Below are positions 7,317-13,213 of a stretch of 13,213 bases of DNA, in pieces. The notes beneath the pieces were generated by a model. That model made no database searches, was not told where the DNA came from, and was given only the letters and a program-made list of their open reading frames with translations. The position numbers were made by a program, and so were the translations under genes. Location of the stretch: positions 1-13,213 of the forward strand of contig JADIND010000159.1 in the NCBI GenBank assembly GCA_017694215.1, read 5' to 3'. Source of the DNA: Candidatus Scatousia excrementipullorum (GTDB lineage Bacteria > Cyanobacteriota > Vampirovibrionia > Gastranaerophilales > Gastranaerophilaceae). The number at the start of each line of letters is the position of its first letter. Position 1 is the first letter of the stretch.

Positions 7317-8140
7317 TGAAAATTCTCGTAACCGGTGCAAAAGGAATGCTGGGGCAGGATTTGTGCCCGATACTGGAAGACAACGGAGATATCGTAATTG
7401 AAACAGATATAGATACTCTGGATTTGACAAAAGGAAATGATGTCGAAAAATTTGTAAAAGATTTAAAGCCGGATGCGGTAATTCACTGTGCAGCTTATAC
7501 AGCTGTGGATAAAGCAGAGGAAGAACCGGAAAAAGCCGAATTAATCAACGCTCATGGTACGGAAAATATTGCAAAAGTCTGTGGTGAACTTGATATTCCG
7601 ATAGTTTATATTTCAACGGATTATGTTTTTGACGGATGTAAAACAACACCTTATGAGCCTGACGATGAAGTAAATCCGCAGACAGTTTACGGAAAAACAA
7701 AGCTTTTGGGCGAAGTGGCCGTAAAAAAATACTGTAAAAAATATTATATAGCAAGAACAAGCTGGCTGTACGGGCACCACGGCAAAAATTTTGTTGAAAC
7801 AATGATTTCTTTAGCTGAAAAAGGTAACGAAATTAAAGTTGTGGATGATCAAATCGGGTGTCCGACCTGGACTGTAGAACTTGCAAACGGTATTGTAAAA
7901 TTATTTTCAAAACCGTACGGAACATACCACGTTTGCGGTTCCGGTGAAACAAGCTGGTACGGGTTTGCGAAAGAAATTTTTTCCCAGACCGGCATGAATG
8001 AGGTTAAACTTTCACCATGTACGACGGAGGAATTTCCCCGTCCTGCAAAACGCCCGAAATACAGCGTTATGGATAATCAAAAAATCTGCAGAAACTGGAA
8101 AGCCGCTCTGCACGATTATGTGGAACTGCGAAATTTTTAA
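7316..8140 (+). CDS. rfbD: dTDP-4-dehydrorhamnose reductase
   Basis: RmlD reduces dTDP-4-keto-L-rhamnose to dTDP-L-rhamnose with NAD(P)H, the last step of the pathway. The 274-aa protein shows the nucleotide-binding G7xxG10xxG13 (TGAKGMLGQDL), HCAAYTAVDKAE (57-68), STDYVFDG (100-107) with catalytic T101, the Y125xxxK129 pair, RTSWLYG (147-153), DQIGCPTW and, near the C-terminus, ARPKYSVMDN, a hallmark of this reductase. Translation starts on the last base of the rfbB stop, with AGGGAG (7301-7306) as binding site. The C-terminus (WKAALHDYVELRNF) matches the normal family end. A strong binding site for rfbA follows. Confidence 0.96.
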   Translation: MKILVTGAKGMLGQDLCPILEDNGDIVIETDIDTLDLTKGNDVEKFVKDLKPDAVIHCAAYTAVDKAEEEPEKAELINAHGTENIAKVCGELDIPIVYISTDYVFDGCKTTPYEPDDEVNPQTVYGKTKLLGEVAVKKYCKKYYIARTSWLYGHHGKNFVETMISLAEKGNEIKVVDDQIGCPTWTVELANGIVKLFSKPYGTYHVCGSGETSWYGFAKEIFSQTGMNEVKLSPCTTEEFPRPAKRPKYSVMDNQKICRNWKAALHDYVELRNF

Positions 8141-8146
8141 ATTAAT

Positions 8147-8153
8147 GAGGAGG
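8147..8153 (+). promoter_or_regulatory. strong ribosome binding site of rfbA
   Basis: GAGGAGG lies 5 nt before the ATG at 8159. It is the strongest Shine-Dalgarno sequence of the operon and sits in the only sizeable junction (18 nt) between rfb genes, which may give higher or independent translation of the pathway's first enzyme. Confidence 0.7.
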
Positions 8154-8158
8154 ATTTT

Positions 8159-9034
8159 ATGAAAGGAATAGTTTTAGCAGGCGGGGCGGGAACAAGATTG
8201 TATCCAAGTACGATTTCCGTATCAAAACAGCTTATTCCTATTTATGACAAACCGATGATTTATCATCCGATTTCGGTACTTATGCTTGCCGGTATCCGGG
8301 AAATTCTTATTATCTCAACCCCGCAGGATTTACCGAATTTCAAAAGACTCCTCGGTGACGGATCTCAGTTTGGCGTAAATTTTTCCTACAAAGAACAGCC
8401 GAGTCCGGACGGACTTGCTCAGGCGTTCATTATAGGAGAAGAATTTATCGGACAGGACGCTGTTGCACTCGTTCTCGGTGATAATATTTTTTACGGCGGA
8501 GGTTTTTCCGGCAAATTAAATCATGTTGCAGCTGATATAAAACAAAACGGCGGTGCTGCGGTTTTCGGCTATCCTGTAAAGGATGCATGTCGATTTGGTG
8601 TTGTAGAATTTGACGAAAACGGAAAAGTTCTTTCTATAGAAGAAAAACCTCAAAACCCTAAATCCCATTACGCAGTAACAGGACTTTATTTTTATGATAA
8701 TAAAGTTGTTGAATATGCAAAAAATTTGAAACCTTCATCCCGTGGTGAACTTGAAATTACAGATTTGAATAATATTTACCTCAAACAAAACAGGCTCAAG
8801 GCTGAATTATTCGGCAGAGGTTTTGCATGGCTGGATACCGGTACACATAATTCACTGCTGCAGGCATCACAGTTTGTCAGAACTGTTGAAGAAAACCAGG
8901 GAATAAAAATTGCCTGCCTTGAAGAAGTTGCCTACCGTATGGGGTTCATATCAAAAGAAGAATTGAAAAAGTATATTTCTAAGTATAAAAATAATGAATA
9001 TTATGAATATGTTTCGAAAATTCTTGAAAATTAA
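8159..9034 (+). CDS. rfbA: glucose-1-phosphate thymidylyltransferase
   Basis: RmlA joins dTTP and glucose-1-phosphate to make dTDP-glucose, the first and usually feedback-regulated step of the dTDP-rhamnose pathway. The 291-aa length is typical. It shows the nucleotidyltransferase signature GGAGTRLYP (8-16), SKQLIPIYDKPMIYHP (22-37) with the conserved lysine K23, the metal/sugar region LGDNIFYGGG (106-115), EEKPQNPKSHYAVTGLYFYD in the middle, SRGELEITDLN, and WLDTGTH near residue 224. It is last in the order C-B-D-A although it acts first. No terminator is visible after it, so some read-through into the next gene is possible. Identity is certain; the end use of the rhamnose (O-antigen, capsule or glycoprotein) cannot be told because no glycosyltransferase lies in the window. 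Confidence 0.97.
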   Translation: MKGIVLAGGAGTRLYPSTISVSKQLIPIYDKPMIYHPISVLMLAGIREILIISTPQDLPNFKRLLGDGSQFGVNFSYKEQPSPDGLAQAFIIGEEFIGQDAVALVLGDNIFYGGGFSGKLNHVAADIKQNGGAAVFGYPVKDACRFGVVEFDENGKVLSIEEKPQNPKSHYAVTGLYFYDNKVVEYAKNLKPSSRGELEITDLNNIYLKQNRLKAELFGRGFAWLDTGTHNSLLQASQFVRTVEENQGIKIACLEEVAYRMGFISKEELKKYISKYKNNEYYEYVSKILEN

Positions 9035-9035
9035 A

Positions 9036-9064
9036 TTGAAAAATCCGTAAAATTCTGCTAGCAT
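9036..9064 (+). promoter_or_regulatory. likely promoter of the exported GH13 gene
   Basis: TTGAAA (9036-9041) lies 17 nt before TAGCAT (9059-9064), which is preceded by an extended -10 element TGC (9056-9058). The position, just after the rfbA stop and 27 nt before the chosen ATG, fits a separate promoter for the following gene. Confidence 0.45.
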
Positions 9065-9090
9065 TATATTTATAAAAGGGGATTGTGTAT

Positions 9091-10638
9091 ATGAGAAGTT
9101 TAAAAAAAGCTGTTGCACTCGGAGTAATACTGACTCTTTGCGGAATGCAGTCATTTGCAAAAGAGCAGTGGATAAATAATTTGCGGGATGATTTTTTGAA
9201 AAATTCGGCGATTATTTATACAATAAATCTCAGAACGTTTAATGCTCAGGATTTGAATGATAACGGGATTATAGATTTTGACGAAGGGGAAGAAAGCGGC
9301 AATTTTTTAAACGCAATCGCAAGACTTGATGAATTGCATGATATGGGTATTAATGCCATACACATTCTGCCTGTCACACCTGTCGGCAAAATGAAAGCTA
9401 TGGGGACGGCAGGTTCTCTGTATTCAATTTCCTCTTTCGATACTCTTAATCCGCAGCTGAAAAATGAAAATACAGTAATGACTGAAAAAGAACAGGCCGT
9501 AAAATTTATTTCGGAAGCCCATGAAAGAGGCATTGCGGTAATCTTTGACGTACCGGCATGCGGCTCTTATGATTTGTATCTGCAGCGTCCGGAACTCTTT
9601 GTAAAAGACAAAGAGGGACAGCCGGTTGTTCCTGCTGATTGGACGGATGTAAGACTTCTCAATGCCGGCAGTGAAGAAAAAATTAATCCGGATGTGTTTA
9701 ATGCGTATAAATCTTTTGTGGATATGGTTCTTGAACTCGGAGTTGACGGAATAAGAGTTGATGTTGCCCACAGCAAACCGGCAGCTTTCTGGAAAGCTTT
9801 GATTGATTATTCAAGAAAACGCGATCCTCAGCTTCTCTGGCTTGCTGAATCTTCTGATTCATGGAGTGAGGCGGTTTCTCCTTATACAGTTTATACACCT
9901 TATGATAAATTGTTGGCTGCAGGTTTTGACGGATATTACAGCAGTTATTTTAATCTGAAAAACTGGAAAGAAGGAAAAGATTTACTCAATCAGGTTGAGC
10001 ATGACCTCAATCTTTCAAAAGAAATCGGTCAGGCAAAAAGTTCAATCGGAAGTTTTACCACCCATGACGAACTCAGTCCGATTGTTCTTAACGGACCGGC
10101 ATACAGCGAAATGATTATGTGGCTGAATGCAACACTCCCTGTTAACTCTTATTTCGTTGACGGTTTTGATACAGGAGATAAGTATATTTATCCGTGGGCA
10201 AATAAAAAAGCCGCGAAAACTTATACCGATGATGAATATTATTTTGCACACCGCGGCAAAATTGATATTTTTAATTTTTCAAGAAAACCGGGCGGTAAAG
10301 ACACCGTTTTGCAGGAAGAATTTAAAAGGGCAAATTTGTTTAAAGAATACATGGTATCAATGTATGACGGCGGGACATTCACACCTCTGAAGGTTTCGGA
10401 ACCGTCAACTTTTGCATACCTCGTTTCAAAAAACGGAAATTCTGTTCTTGTTATCGGTAATTTGAATTTCAAAAATATAAACAATACTGTTGTTCATCTG
10501 CCGAAATTCAATCCGGAAATTGATGTTATCAGTATAGAAATGGTTAGTGCACCTAAAGCCGGCAGAAGTAAAATGGAAGTAAATCTTGCTCCCGGTGAAA
10601 TTCAGGTTTTCCTGATAAATAATTATGAATTAAAATAG
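9091..10638 (+). CDS. exported alpha-amylase-family (GH13) protein
   Basis: A glycoside hydrolase clan-H (GH13) TIM-barrel protein, 515 aa, probably acting on alpha-glucans outside the cytoplasm. Residues 1-23 form a signal peptide (MRSLKK, hydrophobic core, SFA before KEQ). The barrel starts at IIYTINLRTF (41-50). Next comes a loop matching a canonical 12-residue EF-hand (D54, N56, N58, G59, I61, D62, E65), in the place where many GH13 enzymes carry a calcium loop. Conserved region II is GVDGIRVDVAH (R222, nucleophile D224), region III LAES (acid/base E253) and region IV FTTHDE (H325, D326), so the catalytic triad is present. Region I reads FDVPACGS (152-159) and lacks the usual Asn-His, so subsite -1 is altered and specificity is unclear. 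The C-terminal part (about 435-510) looks like the usual beta domain. The ATG at 9091 is preferred over a GTG at 9085, since AAAAGGGG (9074-9081) is 9 nt from the ATG. Confidence 0.85.
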   Translation: MRSLKKAVALGVILTLCGMQSFAKEQWINNLRDDFLKNSAIIYTINLRTFNAQDLNDNGIIDFDEGEESGNFLNAIARLDELHDMGINAIHILPVTPVGKMKAMGTAGSLYSISSFDTLNPQLKNENTVMTEKEQAVKFISEAHERGIAVIFDVPACGSYDLYLQRPELFVKDKEGQPVVPADWTDVRLLNAGSEEKINPDVFNAYKSFVDMVLELGVDGIRVDVAHSKPAAFWKALIDYSRKRDPQLLWLAESSDSWSEAVSPYTVYTPYDKLLAAGFDGYYSSYFNLKNWKEGKDLLNQVEHDLNLSKEIGQAKSSIGSFTTHDELSPIVLNGPAYSEMIMWLNATLPVNSYFVDGFDTGDKYIYPWANKKAAKTYTDDEYYFAHRGKIDIFNFSRKPGGKDTVLQEEFKRANLFKEYMVSMYDGGTFTPLKVSEPSTFAYLVSKNGNSVLVIGNLNFKNINNTVVHLPKFNPEIDVISIEMVSAPKAGRSKMEVNLAPGEIQVFLINNYELK

Positions 10639-10689
10639 CAAAAAAAAATTTGTTTGCATTTTATATAAATGGACAAAAAAGAGGTTAGC

Positions 10690-11694
10690 ATGTCTCAGTT
10701 ACTGTTGGACACCGTAAGTCGCAACAAGAATCCGCAGTCTTATTTTCTGACCGTACAGTCTTCAACTAACAAATCCTCAAATAATGTTGAAGCCGTTAAG
10801 CCGCAAAAAAAAGATACGGATGATTTTAATATGCTTACAGCTGGGCTTACTGGGCTCGGGATTATCGGTGCGGCAATTCTTGGGGTTAAGGCCGGAAAAT
10901 ATTATAGAAAACAAAAAATATTAACGGAAATACAGGGACTAAAGAGTGAAATTAAAGACGCTTACGATATAGCAAAAGCATCTATGATACAGGAACTTGT
11001 TGATGAGGGGCTCCCTAAATCTTTCAATTCAGGCAAATTTTATAACCATAAAATTAAATCCTCCAGAGATATACAGGCTGTAGGAGATTATTACAGAAGT
11101 GTTTACGCCACTCTGGAGCGTGTCCAGAAAGAATCGTCCGAGTCTATAAGAGAAAGTATAAAACGGGTTTCGCCGGATCCTGAATGGCAGGAGTTACACA
11201 GATACAGAAAACAACTGGTCAAAGAAACCAACGGCAAAGATTTAAACAAACAGGAAATCGCTTTGAAAAAAATAAGTCTTGTCAACGATATGCTTGTTTA
11301 TAAACTTCACCCCGAACTGAAAGATATGTTCCAAACAAGAAATCTCATTTCTGTTGAAGACGCAAAAATGCTTTTGAAAAAAGATTTTTTAACTAAAGAA
11401 GATTACGAAAATGAATACCAAAAACATATTCAATTTGAATTTTCTTACAACCCTATGGTGAAATTTTTTGTTAACAGCGGAGAGCTTTCTCTACTTGATT
11501 TATTTAAATATGAAATAACTTCACACAAGATTGCGGGAGATAAAATGAAACTCGCAAAATTAGTTTTTGATGAAGATGTTGTACAGGTTCAGAGCCGCTA
11601 TAGTGAAAAATTAAAAGCACTTGCTGAAGATTTTTCAAAGAATGAAAAAGTAATCAGACTAAAAGCTCTTGTATCCTCTAAAGCTTTATCATGA
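10690..11694 (+). CDS. hypothetical protein with one membrane segment (334 aa)
   Basis: I recognise no family. Residues 1-47 are polar and low in hydrophobics (Ser, Asn, Lys, Gln rich) and probably disordered. Residues 49-68 (LTAGLTGLGIIGAAILGVKA) are a Gly/Ala-rich single membrane helix followed by a positive patch (KYYRKQK), predicting a short N-terminal tail outside and a large C-terminal part in the cytoplasm. Residues 75-334 are charged and mostly helical, with coiled-coil-like stretches around 76-105 and 135-200 and no cysteines or recognisable catalytic motif. The ATG at 10690 has AAAGAGG (10678-10684) 5 nt upstream; an in-frame ATG at 10669 has no binding site. No terminator separates it from the amylase gene, and a strong promoter for the next gene begins 11 nt after its stop. 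It is likely a lineage-specific protein, perhaps envelope-associated. Confidence 0.75.
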   Translation: MSQLLLDTVSRNKNPQSYFLTVQSSTNKSSNNVEAVKPQKKDTDDFNMLTAGLTGLGIIGAAILGVKAGKYYRKQKILTEIQGLKSEIKDAYDIAKASMIQELVDEGLPKSFNSGKFYNHKIKSSRDIQAVGDYYRSVYATLERVQKESSESIRESIKRVSPDPEWQELHRYRKQLVKETNGKDLNKQEIALKKISLVNDMLVYKLHPELKDMFQTRNLISVEDAKMLLKKDFLTKEDYENEYQKHIQFEFSYNPMVKFFVNSGELSLLDLFKYEITSHKIAGDKMKLAKLVFDEDVVQVQSRYSEKLKALAEDFSKNEKVIRLKALVSSKALS

Positions 11695-11705
11695 CGTGTT
11701 TTCTC

Positions 11706-11734
11706 TTGACATGGCAGTTTCAGCATTTTACAAT
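11706..11734 (+). promoter_or_regulatory. near-consensus sigma-70 promoter for the scaffold/GGGtGRT pair
   Basis: A perfect -35 TTGACA (11706-11711) and a -10 TACAAT (11729-11734, one mismatch to TATAAT) are separated by exactly 17 nt, the best promoter in the window. The start would be near 11741, giving a leader of about 26 nt that contains the ribosome binding site GAAGGGAG (11751-11758). This predicts strong expression. Confidence 0.85.
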
Positions 11735-11766
11735 TTAGTTGTATATAACCGAAGGGAGTATAGAAA

Positions 11767-12471
11767 ATGTTGGATCGAATACAAATTACAAAAGAAGTAG
11801 AAGAAATGTGCTGCGTAAAACGCGGTGTAAAAGGTGAACCTGCCCCTATCCCTCAAGAAGGTGAATGGACAAAATGTAAAGAAATTAAAGACATTTCAGG
11901 TTTAACTCACGGCTGTGGCTGTTGTGCACCGCAGCAAGGTACCTGCAAATTAACTCTTAATGTTAAAAACGGTATTATTCAGGAAGCACTTGTTGAAACT
12001 CTAGGATGTTCCGGTATGACACACTCTGCAGCTATGGCAGCAGAAATTCTTCCGGGTAAAACAATTCTTGAAGCCTTGAATACAGACCTCGTTTGCGATG
12101 CTATCAACGTTGCAATGAGAGAGTTGTTCCTGCAGATTGTTTACGGACGTACACAGACTGCGTTCTCAGAAGGCGGACTTCCTGTTGGTGCCGGTTTGGA
12201 AGATTTGGGTAAAGGTCTCCGTTCACAGACAGGTACAATCTTCTCTACAAAACAAAAAGGTCCTAGATACCTTGAAGTTGCTGAAGGTTACGTTCTTGAA
12301 CTCGGACTTGATAAAAACGATGAAATTATCGGTTACAAATTTGTTCACTTAGGCAAATTTATGGAAGCCGTTAAAAAAGGTGTTGACCCGAAAGAAGCTC
12401 TGGAAAAATTCACCGGTACTTACGGAAGGTTTGATGAAGCCGTTAAGAAAATTGACCCGAGAAAAGAATAA
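11767..12471 (+). CDS. Cys-rich IscU/NifU-like iron-sulfur scaffold protein
   Basis: A 234-aa soluble protein related to iron-sulfur cluster assembly scaffolds. The middle (about residues 45-125) follows the IscU/NifU pattern: KLTLNVKNGIIQEA (61-74), then ETLGCSGMTHSAAMAAEILPG (77-97), where C81 matches the second conserved IscU cysteine in the family's TxGC motif; C110 lies near the expected third position. It carries nine cysteines (15, 16, 37, 50, 52, 53, 60, 81, 110), with an unusual HGCGCC cluster (49-53) absent from plain IscU. Residues 130-234 form a Cys-free C-terminal extension (AFSEGGLPVGAG, RYLEVAEGYVLELGLDKNDEIIG) not found in IscU. Neither iscS/nifS nor other assembly genes are nearby; the partner is the GGGtGRT gene downstream. 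Cluster binding is inferred from family resemblance, and transfer to any target is unknown. The start is supported by GAAGGGAG 8 nt upstream. Confidence 0.85.
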   Translation: MLDRIQITKEVEEMCCVKRGVKGEPAPIPQEGEWTKCKEIKDISGLTHGCGCCAPQQGTCKLTLNVKNGIIQEALVETLGCSGMTHSAAMAAEILPGKTILEALNTDLVCDAINVAMRELFLQIVYGRTQTAFSEGGLPVGAGLEDLGKGLRSQTGTIFSTKQKGPRYLEVAEGYVLELGLDKNDEIIGYKFVHLGKFMEAVKKGVDPKEALEKFTGTYGRFDEAVKKIDPRKE

Positions 12472-12475
12472 TAAA

Positions 12476-12530
12476 AAGTTCAGAATAAGTTTTGATTGAA
12501 CCGTCATTCTGAACTTGATTTAGAATCTCA
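12476..12530. repeat. stem-loop of the GTCATTCTGAA repeat family between two genes
   Basis: AAGTTCAGAAT (12476-12486) pairs perfectly with ATTCTGAACTT (12506-12516) around a 19-nt loop, followed by AGAATCTC (12522-12529). The GTCATTCTGAA...AGAATCTC core matches the element at 161-220. It starts 5 nt after the scaffold gene stop. There is no T-run directly after the stem, so it is more likely a repeat insertion, pause, processing or mRNA-stability element than a full terminator. Confidence 0.65.
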
Positions 12531-12563
12531 GTAAAAAATATTAAAAATTAAGAGGAAAATAAA

Positions 12564-13213
12564 ATGACAGTAAAATTTGAAGGACAAGACAGACGTCAGG
12601 CTAAATTAAACAAAATTTTGCCTGAGTACGGTTTTAAGTCTTTGGAAGATGCTAAAGCTTTATGCGATTCCAAAGGCATCAATGTAGAAGAAATCGTTAA
12701 AGGTATTCAGCCTATCGCATTTGATAATGCTGTTTGGGCTTATACACTCGGTGCTGCTATTGCTATTAAAAAAGAAGCAAAAGATGCTGCCGAAGCTGCC
12801 AGCTTAATCGGTGAAGGCTTACAGGCTTTCTGTGTACCTGGTTCTGTAGGTGACACAAGAAAAGTAGGTCTGGGCCACGGTAATCTTGCTGCTATGTTAT
12901 TAAGAGAAGAAACAAAATGTTTCTGTTTCTTAGCAGGTCACGAATCTTTCGCCGCTGCTGAAGGTGCTATCGGTATTGCAAGAAATGCTAATAAAGTAAG
13001 AAAAGAACCTTTGAGAGTTATCTTGAACGGTCTTGGTAAAGATGCTGCTTACATTATTTCAAGAATTAACGGTTTTACTTCTGTTGAAACTAAATATGAC
13101 TACAAAACAGGCGAATTGAAAATCGTTAAAGAACAGCCGTTCTCTGACGGAGAAAGAGCAAAAGTAAAATGCTACGGTGCTGATGATGTATCAGAAGGTG
13201 TTGCTATTATGAT
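12564..13213 (+). CDS. GGGtGRT-family protein (partial, 3' end outside window)
   Basis: The N-terminal 216 residues of a protein of the GGGtGRT family (about 330 aa in full), whose biochemical function I do not know to be established. It is recognised from highly conserved blocks: EEIVKGIQPIAFDNAVWAY (42-60), GAAIAIKK, IGEGLQAFCVPGSVGDTRKVG (82-102), GHGNLAAMLLREETKCF (104-120), LAGHESFAAAEGAIGIA (123-139), KEPLRVILNGLGKDAA (147-162), IISRINGF and KCYGADDV. The motif that names the family lies beyond the window edge. Cysteines at 34, 90, 119, 121 and 203 are visible. There is no signal peptide or membrane segment. The start has AGAGG (12551-12555) 8 nt before the ATG. Alanine is coded mostly by GCT and glycine often by GGT, unlike the rfb genes, as expected for a highly expressed gene. 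It lies 92 nt after the IscU-like gene with no clear promoter between, so they are probably co-transcribed. Confidence 0.92.
   Translation, partial: MTVKFEGQDRRQAKLNKILPEYGFKSLEDAKALCDSKGINVEEIVKGIQPIAFDNAVWAYTLGAAIAIKKEAKDAAEAASLIGEGLQAFCVPGSVGDTRKVGLGHGNLAAMLLREETKCFCFLAGHESFAAAEGAIGIARNANKVRKEPLRVILNGLGKDAAYIISRINGFTSVETKYDYKTGELKIVKEQPFSDGERAKVKCYGADDVSEGVAIM

Noticed and set aside
9085..9090. GTG start for the GH13 gene
   Set aside because: Only 3 nt from the AAAAGGGG binding site; the ATG at 9091 has normal spacing and begins a clean signal peptide.
10669..10689. Upstream ATG for the 334-aa protein
   Set aside because: No binding site upstream of it; AAAGAGG within this stretch serves the ATG at 10690.
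12137..12352. Open frame overlapping the scaffold gene
   Set aside because: Out-of-frame shadow of a conserved protein, without a binding site.
1..13213. CRISPR arrays, tRNA or rRNA genes, IS elements, phage genes
   Set aside because: No regularly spaced repeats, cloverleaf-like sequences, rRNA motifs, transposases or phage proteins were recognised on either strand.

Overview
The window is a low-GC stretch of bacterial chromosome with tightly packed genes, short AT-rich intergenic gaps, Shine-Dalgarno-led genes, standard sigma-70-type promoters and simple hairpin terminators. The gene mix suggests an anaerobic, gut-type bacterium: a full dTDP-rhamnose set, an exported GH13 enzyme, a GGGtGRT-family gene paired with a Cys-rich IscU-like scaffold, and dispersed repeats of the 'GTCATTCTGAA' type. 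My best guess is the Gastranaerophilales (non-photosynthetic relatives of cyanobacteria), but this rests on overall impression and not on a marker gene. No phage, IS, CRISPR, tRNA or rRNA was recognised.

Layout. Positions 1-408 hold no convincing complete gene. They contain palindromic repeat debris and a bidirectional terminator (361-390). A small acidic hypothetical protein (409-795) lies on the minus strand. It is divergent from a two-gene unit: a DAACS/GltP-type dicarboxylate or glutamate symporter (988-2325), then isoleucyl-tRNA synthetase (2332-5142), 6 nt apart and closed by a strong bidirectional terminator (5145-5176). A small three-helix membrane protein (5246-5665, minus) converges on that terminator. 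Its promoter places the transcript start essentially on its ATG, so it is probably leaderless.

Back to back with that promoter is the promoter of rfbC-rfbB-rfbD-rfbA (5772-9034). This is the complete four-enzyme route from glucose-1-phosphate to dTDP-L-rhamnose, with junctions of 0 nt, -1 nt and 18 nt. Downstream come an exported GH13-type protein with its own likely promoter (9091-10638) and an unrecognised protein with a single membrane segment (10690-11694).

The right end is the least explained part. A near-consensus promoter (TTGACA-17-TACAAT) drives a 234-aa Cys-rich protein whose middle resembles IscU/NifU scaffolds (11767-12471). After an intergenic stem-loop repeat comes a GGGtGRT-family protein (12564 to the window end, truncated). 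These two families commonly sit together, but to my knowledge their joint biochemical role is not established. This is the best candidate in the window for an undescribed system.

Several starts were set from ribosome binding sites and promoters and not from the longest reading frame: 988 (TTG), 5772, 9091 and 10690.
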